12,105 nt of DNA from Enterovirga sp. (lineage in GTDB: Bacteria; Pseudomonadota; Alphaproteobacteria; Rhizobiales; Beijerinckiaceae), in NCBI GenBank assembly GCA_028290385.1, contig JAQGJZ010000378.1, positions 1 through 12,105 of the forward strand, read 5' to 3'. Below, piece by piece: positions 8,648 through 12,105 of the stretch (position 1 is its first letter; the number at the start of each line of letters is the position of its first letter). The notes beneath the pieces were generated by a model. It was not told where the DNA came from. It was given only the letters and a program-made list of their open reading frames with translations, and made no database searches. The position numbers and the translations under genes are program-made.

Positions 8648-8674
8648 ACCGGGCCCCTCGTGAGGCAGCCCGGT
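8648..8674 (-). promoter_or_regulatory. Strong stem-loop in the dnaK 5' leader
   Basis: ACCGGGC (8668-8674 on the coding strand) pairs with GCCCGGT (8648-8654), a 7-bp perfect stem. Inside it CCTC and GAGG can pair further. The hairpin ends about 29 bases before the dnaK ATG, within a predicted leader of roughly 135 bases. It could affect stability or translation of the mRNA. It does not cover the ribosome site, so a simple RNA thermometer is not supported. Confidence 0.4.
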
Positions 8675-8758
8675 CCATGGCTCTGTTCAACGTGGTGAAT
8701 GGGAGAAGCACGCCCGCAGGTCCTCGGACGCGACCGGCGCCGTCCTCCCGTGACATGT

Positions 8759-8789
8759 CCGATATAGGCCCGTAGCTGAGCCCTTCAAG
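8759..8789 (-). promoter_or_regulatory. RpoH (sigma32) heat-shock promoter of dnaK-dnaJ
   Basis: Read leftwards, CTTG at 8789-8786 is followed by 17 bases and CCTATATCGG at 8768-8759. This agrees at every fixed position with the consensus described for alphaproteobacterial heat-shock promoters (CTTG-N17/18-CYTATNTNNG). The start point would fall near 8753, leaving a leader of about 135 bases before the dnaK ATG. I found no CIRCE repeat nearby, so control by RpoH rather than HrcA is expected. Confidence 0.85.
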
Positions 8790-8836
8790 ACAAACCGCTG
8801 CCCCGCGTGCCACTTTCTCGACACAAGGGCCTTGCG

Positions 8837-9493
8837 TCACACCCGTGAACGGCCGCCGCGCCTGACGAGCACGGTCGCCCCGACCGGCACGCGCTCGTAC
8901 AGATCGACGATGTCCTCGTTCAGCATGCGGATGCAGCCGGAGGAGACCTGCTCGCCGATCGACCACGGCTCGTTCGTGCCATGGATGCGGAACAACGTGT
9001 CGCGGTTACCCTGGTAGAGGTAGAGCGCGCGCGCCCCGAGCGGGTTGTCGATCCCAGAATCCCGCACACCGGCCGACGCGATCTTCAGGCTGACCATCGT
9101 GCTGGTCGGATTCCAGCTCGGCCACTTGCCCTTCCGGCCGACGGTCGCCGTGCCCTTCCAGGAAAAGCCCTGGCGACCGACGCCGACGCCGTAGCGCAGC
9201 GCCGTCCCGTCTTCCTGGACGAGGTAGAGAAAGCGCTCGTCGATATCGACCACGATCGTGCCGGGGCGGTGCCCGCCGGAATACGGCACCACTTGGCGCT
9301 GCAGCTCCGGCTTCATGAGCTTGCGATTGACGAGGTAGTAGTCGTGCGGCTCGTCCTTGACGGTGCCGATGTACCACCGGTCGAAATCGGTCTCGGGCGC
9401 GGATTGCGGCGGAAGCGCCGCCATCTGTTGCGTCTGGCAGGCGGCGAGGGGCAGCCCGGCCAGAAGGCCGAGCAGGACGCGTCGGGTGGTCAT
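8837..9493 (-). CDS. L,D-transpeptidase (YkuD domain) with lipoprotein signal
   Basis: A 218-residue protein. L,D-transpeptidases form 3-3 cross-links in peptidoglycan or attach proteins to diaminopimelate in the periplasm. From the ATG at 9493 the N terminus is MTTRRVLLGLLAGLPLAACQ: a lipobox LAAC with lipidated C19, preceded by two arginines, so Tat export is possible. The catalytic domain spans about residues 78-213: GTIVVDIDERFLYLVQEDG, then GVGVGRQGFSWKGTATVGRK, and the active-site block with H171 in FRIHGTNEPW and SSGCIRM containing S185, C187 and R189. NPLGARALYLY is also typical of YkuD enzymes. A much longer frame from 9835 is open but rich in Arg/Pro and is just the shadow of the divergent region. 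It ends 218 bases upstream of dnaK. Whether it cross-links peptidoglycan or anchors a protein cannot be read. Confidence 0.93.
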   Translation of the reverse strand: MTTRRVLLGLLAGLPLAACQTQQMAALPPQSAPETDFDRWYIGTVKDEPHDYYLVNRKLMKPELQRQVVPYSGGHRPGTIVVDIDERFLYLVQEDGTALRYGVGVGRQGFSWKGTATVGRKGKWPSWNPTSTMVSLKIASAGVRDSGIDNPLGARALYLYQGNRDTLFRIHGTNEPWSIGEQVSSGCIRMLNEDIVDLYERVPVGATVLVRRGGRSRV

Positions 9494-9704
9494 GCAGGTA
9501 TGCGCGGGTCTGAATCGGATCGCCTGACCTAGCAGCCGCCGCCCGCTTACGTTGTGCCTTATGCGCCACAGGTGTCGTCTCGCGCCTGCAGCATGCCCAA
9601 ACGCCCGAGCAGGCCGACCACGGAGCCAGCCGCTCGCGACGATAGGCCTCGGCGTCTCACCCGGCCCCATCGCAGAAGCTCCCGCGGGCCGGCGGAGGCG
9701 CAAG
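9494..9704. other. Divergent intergenic region between the transpeptidase and hydrolase genes
   Basis: These 211 bases must hold the promoters of both flanking genes. I could not find a -35/-10 pair I would defend on either strand. Open frames cross it in several phases, but they are Arg/Pro-rich and have no ribosome sites. GGAGG at 9694-9698 is the ribosome site of the hydrolase. Confidence 0.5.
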
Positions 9705-10601
9705 ATGCTCGACGCGGTGCTTGGCCGGGCGCTATGGCGGCTGCGAACGGAGCTGCAAGCCATGGCCGAAGGTGATCGCGACTGGGCGGAGCGCGAATAC
9801 AACCCGCGCATTCTCGTGCCCGACGCAGCCCGCATCTACGAAGCCTGGCCGACCCGCGCCGCGGAAACGCGGCGACGCCGCCCGCCTACGGAGGAGATCC
9901 GCTACGGCGCGCATCCGCGCGAGGTGATCGACCTGTTCCGGGCCGAGAAGGCCCGCGGCACCGTGCTGTTTATCCACGGCGGCTATTGGCGCGCCTTCTC
10001 CAAGGATGATTTTTCCTGGGTGGCTGACGGGTTTTTGCGCTTCGGCCTCTCCGTCGCGATTCTCAACTACCCGCTCACGCCGGACGTCCCCCTCGCCCGC
10101 ATCGTCGAAGCGACGCGGACGGCCTTCGCGACCCTGTTTGTCGATGTGCTCACCCCGGCCGAGCGCCGGCGCCTCGTCGTGACCGGGCATTCCGCCGGCG
10201 GCTACCTGTCCGCCCTGCACCTCGCGACGGCCTGGGACGATTACGGCCTGCCCGAAGATCCGCTCGTCGGCTGCGTGCCGATCTCGGGCGTGTTCTCGCT
10301 CGCCCCGTTGCTCGACACCACCATGAACGAGACGATCGGCCTCGACCTCGCCCAGGCAGCCGAGCTCAGCCTGTTCGGCAAGCCCTGGCGCTCGCGCGCA
10401 CCCCTGACCCTGGCCGTCGGCGGCGCGGAATCGGCCGAATTCCACCGGCAATCGGCGGACCTCGCCGCGGGCTGGAGCGACCTCAACCCCAAAATCCTCG
10501 ACATCCCCGGCCGCAACCATTTCGACGTGATCGACGACCTGCTGGCGCCCAGCTCGGCGCTGCACGCCGAGATCATGGAGATGATCGACCGGGCCCGGTA
10601 G
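9705..10601 (+). CDS. Alpha/beta hydrolase related to kynurenine formamidase (HGGYW motif)
   Basis: A 298-residue protein started at the ATG at 9705, which has GGAGG six bases upstream. An upstream in-frame start at 9552 adds 51 Arg/Pro-rich residues and is rejected. Domain features: the oxyanion/signature motif HGGYW at 91-95 (VLFIHGGYWRAFSKDDFSW), LNYPLTPDVPLARIVEA at 120-136, the nucleophile elbow GHSAGG at 161-166 with S163, PISGVFSLAPLL after it, an acidic candidate E242 in VGGAESAEF, and the catalytic H272 in RNHFDVIDDL. HGGxW is characteristic of the formamidase/BD-FAE-type esterase branch, so an arylformamidase or carboxylesterase is likely. No tryptophan-degradation gene (kynA, kynU) is nearby, so the substrate is open. 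It has no signal peptide and is probably cytoplasmic. A hairpin follows two bases after the stop. Confidence 0.88.
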   Translation: MLDAVLGRALWRLRTELQAMAEGDRDWAEREYNPRILVPDAARIYEAWPTRAAETRRRRPPTEEIRYGAHPREVIDLFRAEKARGTVLFIHGGYWRAFSKDDFSWVADGFLRFGLSVAILNYPLTPDVPLARIVEATRTAFATLFVDVLTPAERRRLVVTGHSAGGYLSALHLATAWDDYGLPEDPLVGCVPISGVFSLAPLLDTTMNETIGLDLAQAAELSLFGKPWRSRAPLTLAVGGAESAEFHRQSADLAAGWSDLNPKILDIPGRNHFDVIDDLLAPSSALHAEIMEMIDRAR

Positions 10602-10603
10602 CA

Positions 10604-10622
10604 CCCGGCCGGGGCGGCCGGG
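10604..10622 (+). terminator. Stem-loop right after the hydrolase stop
   Basis: CCCGGCC (10604-10610), loop GGGGC, GGCCGGG (10616-10622): a perfect 7-bp GC stem starting two bases after the TAG. No T-run follows, so it is a likely but not classical terminator. It would insulate the tRNA unit whose promoter begins at 10687. Confidence 0.45.
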
Positions 10623-10686
10623 AGCGCCCGAGGCGAGGCGGCGCGGTGGTGGAGACCGGTATGCTCTCGAGGCTGCACCAAAGGCG

Positions 10687-10715
10687 TTGACCGGCCGCCG
10701 TTTCGGCCCTATCTG
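10687..10715 (+). promoter_or_regulatory. Sigma70-type promoter of tRNA-Gln
   Basis: TTGACC (10687-10692), a spacer of exactly 17 bases, then TATCTG (10710-10715). The -35 matches TTGACA at five of six positions and the -10 matches TATAAT at three. The start point would be near 10722, about 80 bases ahead of the mature tRNA. Spacing and location make it convincing. Confidence 0.7.
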
Positions 10716-10730
10716 ACCCCCATCAACGCA

Positions 10731-10797
10731 CCGGCTCCCGAGCCGGAGCGCGGATCCCTTCTCTCGCGAGACCGGATCCCGGGCTGCCCGGCAGCCC
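10731..10797 (+). repeat. Three perfect inverted repeats in the tRNA-Gln leader
   Basis: CCGGCTC-CC-GAGCCGG (10731-10746), the 10-base palindrome TCTCGCGAGA (10762-10771) and GGGCTGC-CCG-GCAGCCC (10781-10797) lie in a row between promoter and tRNA. The last one ends three bases before the mature 5' end. CGGATCCC also occurs twice (10751-10758 and 10773-10780). They would fold in the precursor; any role in processing is inferred. Confidence 0.6.
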
Positions 10798-10800
10798 CGT

Positions 10801-10874
10801 TGGGGGATAGTTTAACGGTAGAACAGCGGACTCTGACTCCGTTGGTCGAGGTTCGAATCCTCGTCCCCCAGCCA
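10801..10874 (+). tRNA. tRNA-Gln, anticodon CTG
   Basis: The cloverleaf is complete. The acceptor TGGGGGA (10801-10807) pairs with TCCCCCA (10864-10870). The D arm is GTT...AAC with an AACGGTAG-type loop. The anticodon stem GCGGA/TCCGT encloses the loop CTCTGAC, with anticodon CTG at 10833-10835 reading CAG codons. The T arm is CGAGG/CCTCG with loop TTCGAAT. The discriminator is G and the CCA end is encoded (10872-10874). The weak U1-A72 first pair is a known feature of glutamine tRNAs. An intrinsic terminator follows within ten bases, so it is a single-gene unit. Confidence 0.96.
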
Positions 10875-10882
10875 ACGAACCT

Positions 10883-10915
10883 AGCCCGCAGGCCACCGGC
10901 TTGGCGGGCTTTTTT
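10883..10915 (+). terminator. Intrinsic terminator of tRNA-Gln
   Basis: AGCCCGC (10883-10889) pairs with GCGGGCT (10904-10910), with a GCC/GGC inner pairing possible in the 14-base loop, followed directly by six T (10910-10915). It is a textbook rho-independent terminator, eight bases after the tRNA CCA. Confidence 0.93.
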
Positions 10916-11120
10916 GTGCCCGGCCCGGACGCGCTGGACGAAACCAGCGTCGCACTACGTGCACCCTCCCCTCCGCGGCTTCTGGCACAAGCACGTCTTC
11001 GCCCGAGATTCGTCCAGTTGCAGGCCCGAACGGGGCTGCGAGCACGGCGCACGCGCCAAAGCGTGCGGAGCCCGGCCGCGAACCTCCCGCCCCTGAGCAG
11101 GGGGCCAGGTCCAAAGGCCG
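10916..11120. other. Non-coding stretch with short inverted repeats
   Basis: No credible gene: the open frames here lack ribosome sites and recognisable domains. Two hairpins stand out, CGCTGG-ACGAAA-CCAGCG (10932-10949) and CGCACGC-GCCAAA-GCGTGCG (11048-11067). Neither has a T-run. A small RNA is possible but not supported by a promoter I can see. Confidence 0.4.
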
Positions 11121-11151
11121 AAAAGTCCGCTCGACGGGAGCCGAGCGGGCT
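11121..11151 (-). terminator. Intrinsic terminator of the small exported-protein gene
   Basis: Read leftwards, AGCCCGCTCG (11151-11142) pairs with CGAGCGGACT (11133-11124) over an 8-base loop: 10 bp with one G-U pair. The last T of the stem begins a TTTT run (11124-11121). It lies 35 bases after the stop of the leftward gene at 11186. Confidence 0.75.
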
Positions 11152-11160
11152 GGATCTCAG

Positions 11161-11179
11161 GCCGGGGGCTTGCCCCGGC
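11161..11179 (-). repeat. GC hairpin just after the small exported-protein stop
   Basis: GCCGGGG (11161-11167) and CCCCGGC (11173-11179) form a perfect 7-bp stem with loop GCTTG, seven bases beyond the stop. It sits before the intrinsic terminator and may protect the 3' end of the mRNA. Confidence 0.5.
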
Positions 11180-11185
11180 GCCTAA

Positions 11186-11467
11186 TCACATCGAGCGGCT
11201 ACGACGGGACTTCTTGGCTTTGCGGGCCTTGCGCGTCGGCGCAGCCATGGTGCTCCGCTCCACGCCACCCTGTTGTGTCATAGCTGCCCCACCAACGGGC
11301 GCGTTGCCCCTGGTCATGCCCGCTGCACCGCCCGTTCCGCTCATCCCACCTGACGGGGCCACTCCGGGTGCAGTCCCGCTAGCGCCGGTCCCGGATTGCG
11401 CGAAAGACGATGTCGCAACAGCGAGGCCAACAGCCACCGAGGCTGCGGCGAGAAGGTGTTTCCTCAT
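11186..11467 (-). CDS. Small exported protein, Gly/Ala/Met-rich with a highly basic C-terminal tail
   Basis: A 93-residue protein with a clear signal peptide: MRKH, a hydrophobic core (LLAAASVAVGLAVATS) and SFA-Q cleavage after about residue 23. The mature ~70 residues are low-complexity, rich in Gly, Ala, Ser, Thr, Met and Pro (GMSGTGGAAGMTRGNAPVGG), without cysteine. They end in a tail of Arg/Lys (RKARKAKKSRRSRSM). I recognise no domain and no function. The tail could bind anionic polymers such as lipopolysaccharide, nucleic acid or cell-wall material; that is speculation. ATG at 11467 is chosen because it gives the signal peptide; the ribosome site is weak. An intrinsic terminator and an extra hairpin follow, which supports a separate expressed gene. 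It is monocistronic, between the tRNA unit and a divergent MaoC-like gene. Confidence 0.75.
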   Translation of the reverse strand: MRKHLLAAASVAVGLAVATSSFAQSGTGASGTAPGVAPSGGMSGTGGAAGMTRGNAPVGGAAMTQQGGVERSTMAAPTRKARKAKKSRRSRSM

Positions 11468-11711
11468 GGTCTTGTCTCTCAGGGCAGCTTCGATGGACGC
11501 GCCCCGTCCGGCCGCTCGGGATGGCAGCTTGCTCCATAACGACCGGTGACCTCGTTCGTTGCTGGTGGAACGTTCACGTCCTGGTGCAGGCGCATGGGGC
11601 GGGCCGAGATCGTTTATTCGATCAGCGAACTGGGGCTCACACCCCGGCCGCTCGGGCGCATAAGCTCGGCAGGCGCGGCGAAGACCGGACCGAGGATCAG
11701 GAGAGGCGACG
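11468..11711. other. Divergent intergenic region between the small exported-protein and MaoC-like genes
   Basis: It must carry promoters for both genes, yet I found no -35/-10 pair to defend. Visible are a GAACGTTC palindrome inside GTGGAACGTTCAC near 11566 and an AT-rich GATCG-TTTATT-CGATC inverted repeat near 11608-11623. AGGAGAGG at 11699-11706 is the ribosome site of the MaoC-like gene. Confidence 0.5.
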
Positions 11712-12105
11712 ATGGCGGGACTGCATTACGAGGAATTCGCGGTGGGGCAGGCGTTCAGGCATCCGCTCACCCGCACCGTGACGGAGATGGACAACACCAT
11801 GTTCAGCCTGCTCACGATGAACCCGCAGCCGCTGCACATCGATGCGCATTTCGCGGAAAAGACCGAGTTCGGCCAGCGCATCTTCAATTCGCTCTACACG
11901 CTCGGCATCATGGTCGGCATGACGGTGTACGACACGACGCTCGGCACCACGGTCGCCAATCTCGGCATGAGCGAGGTGACGTTTCCCAAGCCCGTCTTTC
12001 ACGGCGACACGCTTCGGACGGAAACCAAGGTTCTGTCCAAGCGCGAATCGAAGTCGCGCCCCGAGGTCGGGCTGGTCGAATTCCAGCACAGCTGCTTCAA
12101 CCAGA
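11712..12105 (+). CDS. MaoC-like dehydratase/hydratase (hotdog fold), 5' part only
   Basis: The first 131 codons of a gene that runs off the window. The ATG at 11712 has AGGAGAGG five bases upstream. MaoC-type proteins hydrate enoyl-CoA-like thioesters. Visible: the entry strand YEEFAVGQAFRHPLTRTVTE, the hydratase motif region LLTMNPQPLHIDAHFA (residues 33-48), a central hotdog helix FGQRIFNSLYTLGIMVGMTV and the beta strand VTFPKPVFHGDTLRTETKVL, typical of the family. In classical R-hydratases the active site is D-x-N-P-x-H; here the position five before H42 is N37, so the catalytic Asp seems to be Asn, while H42 and D44 remain. This may simply define a subfamily. Single-domain members are about 150 residues, so the gene is nearly complete. 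The substrate is unknown. Confidence 0.85.
   Translation, partial: MAGLHYEEFAVGQAFRHPLTRTVTEMDNTMFSLLTMNPQPLHIDAHFAEKTEFGQRIFNSLYTLGIMVGMTVYDTTLGTTVANLGMSEVTFPKPVFHGDTLRTETKVLSKRESKSRPEVGLVEFQHSCFNQ

Noticed and set aside
8794..8812. Leftward TGGCAC, a possible sigma54 -24 element before dnaK
   Set aside because: The matching -12 TTGCA-type element is missing at the required spacing.
8619..8836. CIRCE (TTAGCACTC-N9-GAGTGCTAA) before dnaK
   Set aside because: Searched by eye on both strands; no such repeat is present here or before grpE.
9552..9704. Upstream start for the alpha/beta hydrolase
   Set aside because: The extension is Arg/Pro-rich and unlike the family; ATG 9705 has a GGAGG at ideal spacing.
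9494..9835. N-terminal extension of the L,D-transpeptidase frame
   Set aside because: It would bury the lipoprotein signal that begins at the ATG at 9493.
9732..10604. 290-codon leftward open frame opposite the hydrolase
   Set aside because: Shadow frame; the rightward frame has catalytic motifs and a good ribosome site.
10731..11179. CRISPR-like repeat array
   Set aside because: The inverted repeats differ in sequence and spacing; there is no repeated unit with spacers.
11560..11600. GGAAC near 11566 as a general-stress (EcfG) -35 box
   Set aside because: No CGTT -10 element follows at 16-17 bases on that strand, and the reverse strand does not fit either.

Overview
The window looks like chromosomal DNA of a GC-rich alphaproteobacterium. 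The best guess is Hyphomicrobiales, possibly Methylobacteriaceae. This rests on the strong GC bias in third codon positions, the protein styles (GlnD, GrpE, DnaK, DnaJ, a PmtA-like methyltransferase) and promoters matching the heat-shock consensus described for Alphaproteobacteria (CTTG-N17/18-CYTATNTNNG). The genus is inference. No phage, insertion sequence or CRISPR array is visible. The only clearly accessory element is a small toxin-antitoxin pair.

Layout. 1-1177 (+): the 3' end of glnD, then grpE behind its own RpoH-type promoter. 1182-3966 (-): a tight run read leftwards, DUF1330-like protein, dapB, alkB and an exported protein of unknown function; alkB starts at a TTG inside the dapB stop (TTGA overlap). 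4003-4702 (+): a divergent Phd/YefM-VapC toxin-antitoxin operon with a repeated operator-like motif and the same TTGA overlap. 4774-8789 (-): a perfect alphaproteobacterial heat-shock promoter, then dnaK, dnaJ and a PmtA-like phospholipid N-methyltransferase homologue. 8837-9493 (-): an L,D-transpeptidase with a lipoprotein signal. 9705-10601 (+): an alpha/beta hydrolase with the HGGYW motif of kynurenine formamidases. 10687-10915 (+): a complete tRNA-Gln(CTG) unit with sigma70 promoter, palindrome-rich leader and intrinsic terminator. 10916-11711: a hairpin-rich stretch and a small exported Gly/Ala/Met-rich protein with a highly basic tail (-). 11712-end (+): the start of a MaoC-like hotdog hydratase.

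How they work together. GrpE, DnaK and DnaJ form one chaperone machine. They sit about 4 kb apart on opposite strands, joined by RpoH-type promoters of the same design, and the lipid methyltransferase-like gene rides behind dnaJ. DapB (diaminopimelate/lysine synthesis) and the L,D-transpeptidase both bear on peptidoglycan but are in different units. AlkB is translationally tied to DapB with no obvious biochemical link. I see no clearly new multi-gene system. The most rewarding points are regulatory: the two heat-shock promoters, alternative RNA hairpins between dnaK and dnaJ, the dnaK leader hairpin, the repeated TTGA start-stop overlaps and the palindromes ahead of the tRNA.
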